From positions 1-29,593 of the forward strand of contig JBKBOJ010000042.1 of the NCBI GenBank assembly GCA_046294815.1: 29,593 nucleotides of DNA, in the 5' to 3' direction. This DNA is from Pelomonas sp046294815. Lineage in GTDB: Bacteria; Pseudomonadota; Gammaproteobacteria; Burkholderiales; Burkholderiaceae_C. The position numbers and the translations under genes are program-made. Shown here piece after piece: positions 1 to 8,474 of the stretch. The notes below the pieces were generated by a model. That model did not search any database. It had not been told where the DNA came from and saw only the letters and a program-made list of their open reading frames with translations. Position 1 is the first letter of the stretch, and each line of letters begins with the position of its first letter.

Positions 1-1614
1 GCCGGTGTAGCGGCCGATCAGGTGCAGCTGCGCGACCGGCACGTACAGCGTGGCCTTGTCGGCGTATTCGAGGTGCAGGAACTCGCTCTTCTGACCGTCG
101 CCCACGTCGATGTTGACCAGGCCCTGGTAGCGCCCTATGCCGTGGTTGATGTGCACGACCGGGTCGCCCACCTTCAGCTCGGAGAGGTCCTTGATCAGCG
201 CATTGACGTCGCTGGCCTGCTCCTGTTTGCGGCGCCGGCGCGTGGTCGGCGTCGTCGCGAACAGCTCGGTTTCGGTGATGAGCTGCACGGGCCGTTGCTC
301 ATCGACCCAGAAGAAACCGGCGGCCAGCGGAGCGGCCGTGATGGCGTACTTCTCGTCGCTGGCCAAGAACTCGGCCAGGTCCTTGACCGAGGGCGGGTCG
401 ATCTTGTGGTCGCGCAGCTGCTCCAGCAGGCTCTCGCGCCGGCCCTCGCTCTCGGCCAGCAGCAGCACGCGGTGCGGCGTGCTCTGCAGGTGCGCTTCCA
501 GCCGCGCCAGCGGCTCCTGTGCGCCGCGCGCGACGCTGACATCGGGCAGCGGCCGGGCGAAGTCCACCGGCTCGCTGCCGCGCACCGACAGCACCGCATG
601 CGGCTTGGTCAGGCCGAAGAAGTCCTCGGCGGTCAGGAAGATGTCTTGCGGCGGCAGGATGGGCCGCTCGGGGTCGTGCTGCAGGAAGCGGTGACGTTCC
701 TTGGCGTCGGTCCAGAAGCGCTGGATGGCCTCGTCCACCTCACCGTGCAGCGCCAGCCCGGCCTGCGCGCCCAGGTAGTCGAACACCGAGGCCGTCTGCT
801 CGAAGAAGATCGGCAGGTAGTACTCGATGCCGCCCGACGCGATGCCCTCGCCGATGTCGCGGTAGATGCGCGACTTGGTCGGGTCGCCGTCCATCTTCTC
901 GCGCCAGCGGTTGCGGAAGGCCTTGCGCGCGGCCTCATCCATCGGGAACTCGCGGCCGGGCAGCAAGCGCACCTCGGGCACCGGGTAGAGGCTGCGCTGG
1001 CTGTCGGGGTCGAACACGCGGATGGAGTCCACCTCGTCGCCGAACAGGTCCACGCGGTAGGGCACCGGCGAGCCCATGGGGAACAGGTCGATCAGCCCTC
1101 CGCGCACCGCGTACTCGCCGGGCTGCACGACCTGGCTCACATTCGTGTAGCCGGCGAGCAGCAGTTGCTGGCGCAGCGAGGCCTCGTCCAGCCTGGCTTT
1201 CAGCTTGAAGTTGAAGGTCGTGCCGGCCAGGAAGCTGGGCGGCGCCAGTCGCACGAGGGCGGTGGACGCCGGCATCAGCACCACATCGATGCTCTTGGAC
1301 TTCTTGGCCTGCAGCAGCTCCCACAGTGTGGCCAGCCGCTCGGAGATCAGGTCCTGGTGGGGGCTGAAGCTGTCGTAGGGCAGGGTCTCCCAGTCCGGGA
1401 ACACGGCCACCTTCAGCTCGGGCGCGAAGAACTTCAGCTCGTCCTCCAGCCGCTGCGTGTCTCCCGGCTCGGCGCTGAACACGGCGGCCAGCCGGCCGGC
1501 GTCGCGCTGCTGCTGCACGAAGCGCGCGATCAGCAGCGCGTCGGCCGAGCCCAGCGGGCGGGGGTGGGTGAACTTCTTGCCCGGTTGGATCACCGGCAGC
1601 GAGGGCAGCGTCAT
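1..1614 (-). CDS. mfd: Transcription-repair coupling factor Mfd, N-terminal 538 residues (partial, runs off left edge)
   Basis: Mfd displaces RNA polymerase stalled at DNA lesions and recruits UvrA, linking transcription to nucleotide excision repair in the cytoplasm. The visible 538 codons begin at ATG 1614 and reach base 1 without a stop. They cover the UvrB-like module (residues about 1-350, with the family motif FPDWETLPYDSFSPH near residues 70-90), a linker, and the start of the CarD-like RNA polymerase interaction domain (residues about 478-538, containing GDPVVHINHGIGRY and LEYADKATLYVP). The translocase motor and C-terminal domain, about 600 more residues in the family, lie outside the window. 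No good Shine-Dalgarno precedes the ATG, but the family N-terminus (MTLPSLPVIQPG) fits this start. Divergent from the DUF885 gene. Family assignment is secure. Confidence 0.95.
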   Translation of the reverse strand, partial: MTLPSLPVIQPGKKFTHPRPLGSADALLIARFVQQQRDAGRLAAVFSAEPGDTQRLEDELKFFAPELKVAVFPDWETLPYDSFSPHQDLISERLATLWELLQAKKSKSIDVVLMPASTALVRLAPPSFLAGTTFNFKLKARLDEASLRQQLLLAGYTNVSQVVQPGEYAVRGGLIDLFPMGSPVPYRVDLFGDEVDSIRVFDPDSQRSLYPVPEVRLLPGREFPMDEAARKAFRNRWREKMDGDPTKSRIYRDIGEGIASGGIEYYLPIFFEQTASVFDYLGAQAGLALHGEVDEAIQRFWTDAKERHRFLQHDPERPILPPQDIFLTAEDFFGLTKPHAVLSVRGSEPVDFARPLPDVSVARGAQEPLARLEAHLQSTPHRVLLLAESEGRRESLLEQLRDHKIDPPSVKDLAEFLASDEKYAITAAPLAAGFFWVDEQRPVQLITETELFATTPTTRRRRKQEQASDVNALIKDLSELKVGDPVVHINHGIGRYQGLVNIDVGDGQKSEFLHLEYADKATLYVPVAQLHLIGRYTG

Positions 1615-1733
1615 GGGGGCCTACAAACGACAACAGCCCCAGAGCGGGGCGCGGCGGGATTTTAGGTAGCCCTGTCTTTTGGCCGGATCTCAGGGGTATG
1701 GCTAGCATCGCGGCTCCTCTTGCCGGAGATGTC

Positions 1734-3515
1734 ATGCGCCGTCGTCACGCCCTGAGCCTGTTGGCCACCAGCCTCGCCCTCAGTCTGCCCAGCCTGGCCG
1801 CTTCAACCGAAAGCCAACGTTTTCACCAGTGGCTCGACGCCCAGTGGGAGCTGACGCTGCAGCGCCAGCCCATCCTCGCGACCTCGCTGGGCGACCCGCG
1901 CTACAACGACCGTCTGGTGGACACCACCACCGCCGCCTACCGCGCCCAGGCGCGGCGTGAGCTGCAGGCACAACTGAAGGCGCTGGCGGGCTTCGACAAG
2001 GCCAAGCTGGATCCCAAGGACCGCGTCTCTTACAGCATGCTCAAGCTGGACCTGGAACAAGAGCTGGCCGGCCAGCGCTTCCCCGAGTGGATGCAGCCCA
2101 TCAGCCAGATCGGCGGCTTGCCCAGCTTGCTGGCCCAGATGGGCACCGGCCAGTCCATCCAGCCGTTGCGGACCACCAAGGACTACGACGACTGGCTCAA
2201 GCGTCTGGCGCTGGCCGTGCCGGTGCTGGACGGCACCATCGCCAACATGCGCCAGGGTCTGAAGGCCGGCGTCACCCAGCCGCGCGCGGTGATGGAGAAG
2301 GTGCTGCCGCAGTTGAGCTCGCTGGCGGTGACGGATCCCGAGCAAAGCCTGTTCTGGGGCCCGATCAGGAACTTCCCCGACGCCGTGCCTGCCACCGACC
2401 GCGATCGCATCACGGCGGCCATGCGCGAGCTGCTATCCACGAAGGTGCTGCCCGCCTACGCGCGCCTGCTGGCCTTCGTGCGCGATGACTACCTGCCCAA
2501 GGCGCGCACCAGCACGGCCTGGTCGGCGCTGCCCGATGGCAAGGCCTGGTACGCCCACCGCGTGCGCCAGTCCACCACGCTGGCGCTGTCGCCCGACGAG
2601 ATCCACGCCATCGGGCTGAAGGAGGTCGCGCGCATTCTTGGCGAGATGGAGGACGTGCGCCGTCAGGTGGGCTTTCAGGGCGACCTGAAAGCCTTCTTCA
2701 GGCACCTGAACGAAGACCCGCGCTACTACTTCACCAAGCCCGAGGACTTGCTCAACGGCTACCGCGAGTTGCAGAAGAAGATCAACGCGCTGACGCCCAA
2801 GCTCTTCGACATCCAGCCGCAGGCCGACTACGAGGTGCGCGAGGTGGAGGCCTTCCGTGCCCAGAGCGCGGCCGGCGCGTCCTACCAGGAGCCCGCCGCC
2901 GACGGCTCGCGCCCGGGCGTGTTCTACGTCAACACCTTCAACCTGAAGGCCCAGCCCATCTTCGGCATGGAGACGCTGTCGCTGCACGAGGCCTCGCCAG
3001 GTCACCACTTCCAGATCGCCATCGCCCAGGAGGACAAGGACCTGCCCAAGTTCCGCCGCTTCGGCAGCCACTACACCGCCTACGTGGAAGGCTGGGCGCT
3101 CTACGCCGAGAGCTTGGGCAAAGAGCTGGGCCTGTTCACCGACCCCTATCAGTGGTATGGACGCCTCGCGGACGAGCAGCTGCGCGCGATGCGGCTGGTG
3201 GTGGACACAGGCCTGCATCACAAGGGCTGGACCCGCGAGCAGGCCATCCAGTACATGCTGGACAACTCCTCCATGGCCGAGAGCGACGTGGTCGCCGAGG
3301 TCGAGCGCTACATCGTCTGGCCCGGACAGGCGCTGGGCTACAAGATCGGCCAGCTGGAGATCACCAAGCTGCGCGCCGAGGCCGAGCAGGCACTGGGTGA
3401 CAAGTTCGACATCAAGGGCTTCCACCGTGTCGTGCTGACCGCCGGCCAGGTGCCGCTGCCGGTGCTGCGCGAACTGGTGATGGCGTGGGTGAAGCAGCGG
3501 CGCAGCGCGGACTGA
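1734..3515 (+). CDS. DUF885 family secreted putative zinc metallopeptidase
   Basis: A protein of 593 residues belonging to the DUF885 family, whose members are predicted gluzincin-type metallopeptidases. The key motif HEASPGHH sits at residues 418-425; the two spaced histidines and adjacent Glu are the expected zinc ligands and general base. The first about 22 residues (MRRRHALSLLATSLALSLPS...) form a signal peptide with an Arg-rich n-region, so the protein is probably periplasmic or a lipid-free exported enzyme. I chose ATG 1734 over the in-frame ATG 1698 because GGAGA at 1725-1729 is correctly spaced and because 1734 gives a clean signal peptide. Length matches the family (about 550-620). 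Substrate is unknown; peptidase function is inferred from the motif. Monocistronic, divergent from mfd, convergent with the next gene. Confidence 0.9.
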   Translation: MRRRHALSLLATSLALSLPSLAASTESQRFHQWLDAQWELTLQRQPILATSLGDPRYNDRLVDTTTAAYRAQARRELQAQLKALAGFDKAKLDPKDRVSYSMLKLDLEQELAGQRFPEWMQPISQIGGLPSLLAQMGTGQSIQPLRTTKDYDDWLKRLALAVPVLDGTIANMRQGLKAGVTQPRAVMEKVLPQLSSLAVTDPEQSLFWGPIRNFPDAVPATDRDRITAAMRELLSTKVLPAYARLLAFVRDDYLPKARTSTAWSALPDGKAWYAHRVRQSTTLALSPDEIHAIGLKEVARILGEMEDVRRQVGFQGDLKAFFRHLNEDPRYYFTKPEDLLNGYRELQKKINALTPKLFDIQPQADYEVREVEAFRAQSAAGASYQEPAADGSRPGVFYVNTFNLKAQPIFGMETLSLHEASPGHHFQIAIAQEDKDLPKFRRFGSHYTAYVEGWALYAESLGKELGLFTDPYQWYGRLADEQLRAMRLVVDTGLHHKGWTREQAIQYMLDNSSMAESDVVAEVERYIVWPGQALGYKIGQLEITKLRAEAEQALGDKFDIKGFHRVVLTAGQVPLPVLRELVMAWVKQRRSAD

Positions 3516-3586
3516 CGGCGCTCGGGCGGCATGCCGCAGCCAGCGTAGGTTGGGTGAACCAGCGTCGTTGTCGGCCTGTCCTGCGG

Positions 3587-4624
3587 TCAGGCGTGAATCC
3601 TGACCACGCGCACTGGCCGGCCCTTGGCCTCGCGGGCGCGCAGCTGGCCGCAGCCGCCTTCCACGTCCTGTCCAGCGGAGTCGCGCAGCTTGGTCAGCAC
3701 ACCGCGCGAGCTCAGCTCGGCCGCGATGGCGCGGGCGCGGTCCCACGCGGGGCGGCGGAAGGGCAGGCCCTCGGCGGTGTTGAACGGAATCATGTTGAGC
3801 AGCCCATAGCGGCCCTTGAGCAGGCGCACGATGCCGTCCAATTCCTCGGGGCCGTCGTTGACGCCCTCCAGCAGCGTCCATTGGTACTGGATGGGATAGC
3901 CGCTGGCGCGGGCATAGGCGTCGGCGGCGTCCACGAGACGCTCGGGCGCGATGCGCGGCGCGCGCGGCAGCAGCTCGGCGCGCTTGGCGGCGTCGGTCGT
4001 GTGCAGCGACAGCGCCAGCGCCGGCTTCACGTCGGCCGCGCGCAAGGCCTCGAAGGCGCGCTCATCGCCCACTGTCGAGAACACCAGCTGCTTGTGCGCG
4101 AAGCCGCCCTCGCGGCCCAGCAGCGCGATCGCGTCCAGCACATTGGCCAGGTTGTGCGAGGGCTCGCCCATGCCCATGAAGACGACCTTTTTCAACTTCG
4201 GGTTCTTGCGCCGCGCCAGCACCACCTGGGCGACGATCTCGGCGCTGCCGACCTGGCGGATCAGGCCATCCACGCCGGTCATGCAAAAAGCGCAGCCCAC
4301 CGCGCAGCCCACCTGGCTGGAGACGCAGACGCCGTCGCGCGGCAGCAGCACGGTCTCCACGGTCTGGCCGTCCTGCAGGCCCAGCAGCAGCCGGGCCGAC
4401 AGGCCGTCGCTGCCGGCATGCTCGCTCCTCACGCTCAGCAGCCCGTCCAGCGCGGCGAACAGGTCCGGCAGTGCCTGCAGGACCGCCTTGGGCAGCCAGC
4501 CCTGCAGCGGCTGCTTGCCGGCATGCAGCGGCACGCATTGCACCCAGTGGCGCAGCACGCGGCTCTCGTGAGCGGGGTTGGCGCCCAGCGTGCGCAGGCG
4601 TTGGCGGAGGTCGGAGATCAGCAT
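3587..4624 (-). CDS. RlmN/Cfr-family radical SAM RNA methyltransferase
   Basis: 345 residues. The radical SAM cluster motif CxxxCxxC is at C107, C111 and C114 (in SSQVGCAVGCAFC), followed by GMGEP at 151-155 that binds SAM. The two mechanistic cysteines of this family are also present: C100 just before SSQVG, and C325 in the GGCGQL motif, which carries the transient methyl group. These enzymes methylate C2 (RlmN) or C8 (Cfr) of adenosine 2503 in 23S rRNA, RlmN also some tRNAs. The spacing and the sequence after the cluster (MTGVDGLIRQV rather than the usual STGxQGFxRNL) differ from canonical RlmN, so this may be a paralogue rather than the housekeeping enzyme; I therefore give no symbol. Start ATG 4624 aligns with the RlmN N-terminus; upstream codons in frame are not family-like. 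Divergent from the aldolase-like gene. Confidence 0.85.
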   Translation of the reverse strand: MLISDLRQRLRTLGANPAHESRVLRHWVQCVPLHAGKQPLQGWLPKAVLQALPDLFAALDGLLSVRSEHAGSDGLSARLLLGLQDGQTVETVLLPRDGVCVSSQVGCAVGCAFCMTGVDGLIRQVGSAEIVAQVVLARRKNPKLKKVVFMGMGEPSHNLANVLDAIALLGREGGFAHKQLVFSTVGDERAFEALRAADVKPALALSLHTTDAAKRAELLPRAPRIAPERLVDAADAYARASGYPIQYQWTLLEGVNDGPEELDGIVRLLKGRYGLLNMIPFNTAEGLPFRRPAWDRARAIAAELSSRGVLTKLRDSAGQDVEGGCGQLRAREAKGRPVRVVRIHA

Positions 4625-4704
4625 GGGAGGGCTGATTGTCCCCGAGGCGTCGGCCGCATCGGGCCCGCGCGGCCTATGCTGGCGCACGCCCAAGGAGAAC
4701 GCCC

Positions 4705-5448
4705 ATGCTGCCGAGCTGCACCCCCGAAGAATGGCAAGTCCGCTGCGACCTCGCCGCGCTGTACCGCCTGGCCGCACTGCACGGCTGGGACGACCTGATC
4801 TTCACCCACATCTCGGCGCGCGTGCCCGGCCCCGATCACCACTTCCTGATCAATCCCTACGGCATGATGTTCGACGAGATCACGGCCAGCAGCCTCGTGA
4901 AGGTGGATCAGGCCGGTGAGAAGGTCGAGGCCAGCGAGTTCGACGTGAACCCGGCCGGCTTCATCATCCACAGCGCCGTGCACGAGGCGCGCGAGGACGC
5001 GCTGTTCGTGATGCACCTGCACACCGTGGCCGGCGTGGCCGTCAGCGCGCAGCGCGAGGGCCTGCTGCCCATCTCGCAGCACAGCCTGTTCCCACTGGCG
5101 TCGCTGAGCTATCACGACTATGAGGGCGTGGCGCTGAACCCCGACGAGAAGGTCCGCCTGGTGGCCGACCTCGGCACCACCTCGCTGATGATGCTGCGCA
5201 ACCACGGCCTGCTGACGCTGGGCCGCAGCGCGGCCGACACCTTCTTGAAGATGTTCATGCTGCAGCGCGCCTGCGAGATCCAGGTCGCGGCGCAGGCCGG
5301 CGGGGCTGAGCTGATCCGCATCCCGCCCGCCATCCTGGCCGGCATCCGCGCCCAGAGCGACAAGGTCATGCGCGGCTCCGGTGCATCGCTGGCCTGGCCG
5401 GGCCTGCTGCGGCGCCTGGCGCGCCAGAACCCGGGCCATGACCGCTGA
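4705..5448 (+). CDS. Class II aldolase/adducin family protein
   Basis: 247 residues with the class II aldolase/adducin fold. Zinc-ligand histidines are visible as MHLHT (H104, H106) and NHGLL (H167). In L-fuculose-1-phosphate aldolase a catalytic Glu lies about 20 residues before the HxH pair, in a SEWxxH context; here the matching segment reads NPAGFIIH, with no Glu. Many proteobacterial members of this branch share that change, so aldolase activity is not assured and the substrate is unknown. The ATG at 4705 is preceded by AAGGAG at 4692-4697 with 7-nt spacing; the in-frame ATG 4636 has no such site. ispD starts 2-11 bases after its stop, so the two are probably cotranscribed, although no functional link is known. 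Near the C-terminus the reading frame ends in a low-complexity Arg/Ala tail. Confidence 0.88.
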   Translation: MLPSCTPEEWQVRCDLAALYRLAALHGWDDLIFTHISARVPGPDHHFLINPYGMMFDEITASSLVKVDQAGEKVEASEFDVNPAGFIIHSAVHEAREDALFVMHLHTVAGVAVSAQREGLLPISQHSLFPLASLSYHDYEGVALNPDEKVRLVADLGTTSLMMLRNHGLLTLGRSAADTFLKMFMLQRACEIQVAAQAGGAELIRIPPAILAGIRAQSDKVMRGSGASLAWPGLLRRLARQNPGHDR

Positions 5449-5459
5449 GAATGCGGGCG

Positions 5460-6167
5460 ATGACTTCGCCCCGCTTCTTCGCCCTCGTTCCCGCCGCCGG
5501 CATCGGTGAGCGCGCCGGCGCCGCCGGCCCCAAGCAATACGTCGCAATCGCCGGCCGGCCCATGCTGGCCCACACGCTGGCGGCGCTGGCCGCGGTGCCG
5601 CGCCTCGCGCAGACTTTGGTGGTGCTGGCGCCGGCGGATGAGCGCTTCGAGGCCGCGCTGCCCGGCTGCGCCGCCTGGGTCGCCCGCGTCGGCGGTGCCA
5701 GCCGCGCCGAGAGCGTGCTGGGTGGCCTGGCCGAGCTGCGCCGCCGCGGCGCGCTGGACGACGACTGGGTGCTGGTGCACGACGCCGCACGCTGCCTGCT
5801 GCGTCCCGAGTGGGTGGACGCGCTGATCGACGCCTGCGCCGACGATGCCGTCGGCGGCCTGCTGGCCCAGCCGGTGGCCGACACGCTGAAGGCCGGCGAT
5901 GCCGATGGCCGCGTGACCGCCACCGTGGACCGCCGCGACAAATGGGCCGCGCAGACGCCGCAGATGTTCCGGCTGGGCCTGGTCGAGCGCGCGCTGCAGG
6001 CCATGGGTGCTGCGGCCACCGACGAGGCCAGCGCGGTCGAGGCGCTGGGCCTGGCGCCGCGGCTGGTGCGGGCGTCGATGGCCAACTTCAAGGTGACCTG
6101 GCCGGAGGACTTTGCGCTCGCCGAGCGCCTGCTCACTGCACGCGCCGCTCCAGCCCCTGCCCGCTGA
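5460..6167 (+). CDS. ispD: 2-C-methyl-D-erythritol 4-phosphate cytidylyltransferase
   Basis: IspD transfers CMP from CTP to methylerythritol phosphate, the third step of the MEP isoprenoid pathway, in the cytosol. The 235-residue protein shows the Gly-rich CTP-binding motif PAAGIGERAG with PKQY just after it (residues about 10-27), VHDAARCLL in the middle and the DRRDKWAAQTPQ segment that includes the active-site Lys/Arg region. Length matches the family (about 230). Two in-frame ATGs lie at 5451 and 5460; neither has a strong Shine-Dalgarno, and I prefer 5460 because MTSPRFFALVPAAG matches the usual N-terminus. The gene follows the aldolase-like gene and is convergent with the patatin gene. 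Its usual partner ispF lies 2.3 kb downstream rather than adjacent. Confidence 0.94.
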   Translation: MTSPRFFALVPAAGIGERAGAAGPKQYVAIAGRPMLAHTLAALAAVPRLAQTLVVLAPADERFEAALPGCAAWVARVGGASRAESVLGGLAELRRRGALDDDWVLVHDAARCLLRPEWVDALIDACADDAVGGLLAQPVADTLKAGDADGRVTATVDRRDKWAAQTPQMFRLGLVERALQAMGAAATDEASAVEALGLAPRLVRASMANFKVTWPEDFALAERLLTARAAPAPAR

Positions 6168-6209
6168 GGAGGGCACGCCCACATCGGGCGCGGTGCGGGA
6201 ACTCCAGCA

Positions 6210-6227
6210 GCGCCGCGTCGGCGGCGC
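6210..6227. terminator. GC hairpin between convergent ispD and patatin genes (weak candidate)
   Basis: A perfect 7-bp inverted repeat GCGCCGC/GCGGCGC with a 4-base loop lies between the convergent stops of ispD and the patatin gene. It could end transcription from either side, but neither flank has a T-run, so an intrinsic terminator is not established. In DNA this GC-rich such hairpins arise by chance. Confidence 0.25.
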
Positions 6228-6247
6228 GGATGCCGTTGCTGTTGTGC

Positions 6248-8434
6248 TTACCAGGTGGGGCCCAGCAACAGATAGGCCGCCGTCGCGCCGCCGCGCGTGC
6301 CACCCAGCGCGAGGAAGAAGGGGCCGAAGCGGGTGTCCACGCTGAGGAAGCCGCTGACGGCCTGCTGCCAGCCGCTGCGTGGCAGGTTGGCAAGCTTTAG
6401 CCCGGCGCCCGGGCCCACGGCGCCGGTCTCTAGCGAGAAGCCCAGGCGCACGGCACCGCCCAGGCCCACCGGCATCGCGCCGATGCGCCGCGCCATCACG
6501 ACGCGGGCCAGCACCATGTTTTCGCCCACCAGCGCGCCGTCCGGCGTGCCGGACAGGCGCAGATAGCCGCCCAGCGAGCGCGCCTGCCCGCGCTCGGCAT
6601 GGGCCAGCTCAGCGTAGACCTGGCCCGCCCATTCGCCCAGCCGGAAGGCCTGCAGCCCCAGCAGCGACAGATTGATCACGCTGGGCTCGCCGCGCGGCTG
6701 CAGCCACTCGATGCGTGCGGTGCTCCACTGCCCGCGGCTGGGGAAGGCCAGCGAGTCCAGCGAGTCGGTGTGCAGCTCCAGGTATTGCTGCTTGTAGAGC
6801 TGCGTGCGCCGCTTGCCGCCCGGCACCACGGGCAGCACCACCTCGTCGCTGGCGCGCAGCCGGCCCAGCCCGAAGCGCAGGTCGCCCAGGCCGGCCACGC
6901 GGTGGCCCAGCTCCAGTTGCGCGCTGGTGAGGCTGCTGCTCAGGCGCAGCGCGCGCTGGCCCTGGTTGAAGATGTCGTTGCTGCCGGCCTCGTAGCCGAG
7001 CTTGGCGCTCGCGAACCAGCGCGAGCCCGGGCCCAGCGGCTGGTGGAACTCGGTGGCCAGGCCGCGCGTGGAGCCGATGCGGGCCACGCTGCGCAGCTCG
7101 GCGCCCCAGGGGTTGAGCCAGTTGGCCACGTGCATGCCGACCAGCGAGTAGCTGTTGGCGTCGGCGAAGTTGCTGTAGAGCTCCAGCCCCAGGCGCACGC
7201 GACTGGCGGCCCAGTCGGCTTCGGTGAGGCGCAGCTCCACGCTGCGCTGGCCGTCGCGGTCGTCGACGTCGACCTCGATGCGCTCCAGGTCGCCGGTGCC
7301 GTCCAGCCGCTCGGCGGCCGCCAGCAGCTCGGCGCGGCCCACGCGGTCGCCGGGCGCCAGGCCCAGCTCGGCGCGCAAGGCCGCGGGGTTGAGGCGGCGC
7401 GTGCCGCTGATGGTGAGCGCCGCCAGCGGCAGGGCCTGCATCGCGGCTTCGGGCGTGGCCAGGCGCTGCCGTTGCAGCGCGGCATGGGCCTCGGGGGCAG
7501 CCAGCGCGGCCAGGCGCTCGCCGGCCGCCAGCGCAGCGCGCCGGCCGGTGGCCATGGCCTCGTCGGCGCGGCCGAAGTCCATGAAGCCCATGCCGGGCAG
7601 GTCAGGGTCGATGACGATGTCCTGTGGGCGCAGCTCCTGCAGCGAGCGCTGCACGTTCTGCTCGGTCAGGATCTGCAGCATCTGGTTGGCCACCATGACG
7701 GCGCTGGTGATCTCCCGCTCCTCCAGCAGCGGCGTGCCCACGTTGACGGCGATGATGATGTCGGCGCCCAGCTGGCGCGCGATGTCGATGGGCAGGTTGC
7801 GCACCAGGCCGCCGTCCACGCGCGGCCGGCCGTTCACGCGCAGCGGTGCGAACACGCCCGGCACGGCCATGGAGGCGCGCAGCGCCAGGAACAGCGGCGT
7901 GTCGGCCTGGTCCAGCATGGCGCCCGACAGCAGGTCGGTGGCGACGGCGCGGAAGGGCAGCGGCAGCTCGCGCAGCGGCAGCTCGGCCCGTGTGCTGGGC
8001 AGCAGGGTGGCCAGCGTGGCCTCCAACTGGCCGTTGGCCGCGGCGCCGCTGGGCAGCGTGGCGCCGCGCGTCAGGTCGAATCCGAATTCGATGCGCGAGG
8101 GCAGGCGCTCGTCGTCCTCGCGCCGCCGTATGGACAGGCGCTCGCGCGCGGGCCGGTCGGCCAGGATGGCGTTCCAGTTGGCCGCCTTCACGATGGCCTC
8201 GATCTCGTCCAAGCTGCGGCCGGAGGCGTAGGCGCCCCCCACCACGGCACCCATGCTGGTGCCCACGATCAGGTCGATGGGCACTTGTTTCTCTTCCAGC
8301 ACGCGCAGCACGCCGATGTGGGCCAGGCCCCGGGCGCCGCCGCCGGACAGGACGACGCCCACCTTGGGGCGCGGGGCTTGGGCGAGGGTGGCCTGGGCCA
8401 GGGCCAGCAGGCAGACGAGGAGGAGGCGTTTCAT
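6248..8434 (-). CDS. Patatin-like phospholipase with POTRA and outer-membrane barrel (PlpD-like, type Vd)
   Basis: 728 residues with four parts. A signal peptide (residues 1-19, MKRLLLVCLLALAQATLAQ) directs export. A patatin lipase domain follows (about 23-310) with the oxyanion motif GGGARG at 31-36, nucleophile S60 in GTSMG and the catalytic Asp at 207 in DGG, so the Ser-Asp dyad is intact. A POTRA-like domain spans about 336-405 (TISGTRRLNPAALRAELGL). A beta-rich C-terminal region of about 320 residues ends in Trp, the usual terminal aromatic of outer-membrane barrels. This layout is that of PlpD of Pseudomonas and FplA of Fusobacterium, type Vd autotransporters with phospholipase A activity. 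Whether the lipase is released or stays on the surface is not known here. ATG 8434 gives the clean signal peptide; ATG 8449 would add five residues. Divergent from ispF across 40 bases. Confidence 0.9.
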   Translation of the reverse strand: MKRLLLVCLLALAQATLAQAPRPKVGVVLSGGGARGLAHIGVLRVLEEKQVPIDLIVGTSMGAVVGGAYASGRSLDEIEAIVKAANWNAILADRPARERLSIRRREDDERLPSRIEFGFDLTRGATLPSGAAANGQLEATLATLLPSTRAELPLRELPLPFRAVATDLLSGAMLDQADTPLFLALRASMAVPGVFAPLRVNGRPRVDGGLVRNLPIDIARQLGADIIIAVNVGTPLLEEREITSAVMVANQMLQILTEQNVQRSLQELRPQDIVIDPDLPGMGFMDFGRADEAMATGRRAALAAGERLAALAAPEAHAALQRQRLATPEAAMQALPLAALTISGTRRLNPAALRAELGLAPGDRVGRAELLAAAERLDGTGDLERIEVDVDDRDGQRSVELRLTEADWAASRVRLGLELYSNFADANSYSLVGMHVANWLNPWGAELRSVARIGSTRGLATEFHQPLGPGSRWFASAKLGYEAGSNDIFNQGQRALRLSSSLTSAQLELGHRVAGLGDLRFGLGRLRASDEVVLPVVPGGKRRTQLYKQQYLELHTDSLDSLAFPSRGQWSTARIEWLQPRGEPSVINLSLLGLQAFRLGEWAGQVYAELAHAERGQARSLGGYLRLSGTPDGALVGENMVLARVVMARRIGAMPVGLGGAVRLGFSLETGAVGPGAGLKLANLPRSGWQQAVSGFLSVDTRFGPFFLALGGTRGGATAAYLLLGPTW

Positions 8435-8474
8435 GGCGGGCCGGACCATAGCAGGCTGGGCCGACAATGGCACC

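Noticed and set aside
1659..1664. TAAAAT on the minus strand as the mfd -10 box
   Set aside because: Placement before mfd is plausible, but no -35 hexamer lies at a suitable distance, so I did not list it as a feature.
22..1665. Plus-strand open frame opposite mfd
   Set aside because: The minus strand encodes Mfd with recognisable domains; the plus frame is a codon-complement artefact.
2433..3881. Minus-strand open frame opposite the DUF885 gene
   Set aside because: The plus-strand product has the HEASPGHH motif and signal peptide; the antisense frame has no recognisable domain.
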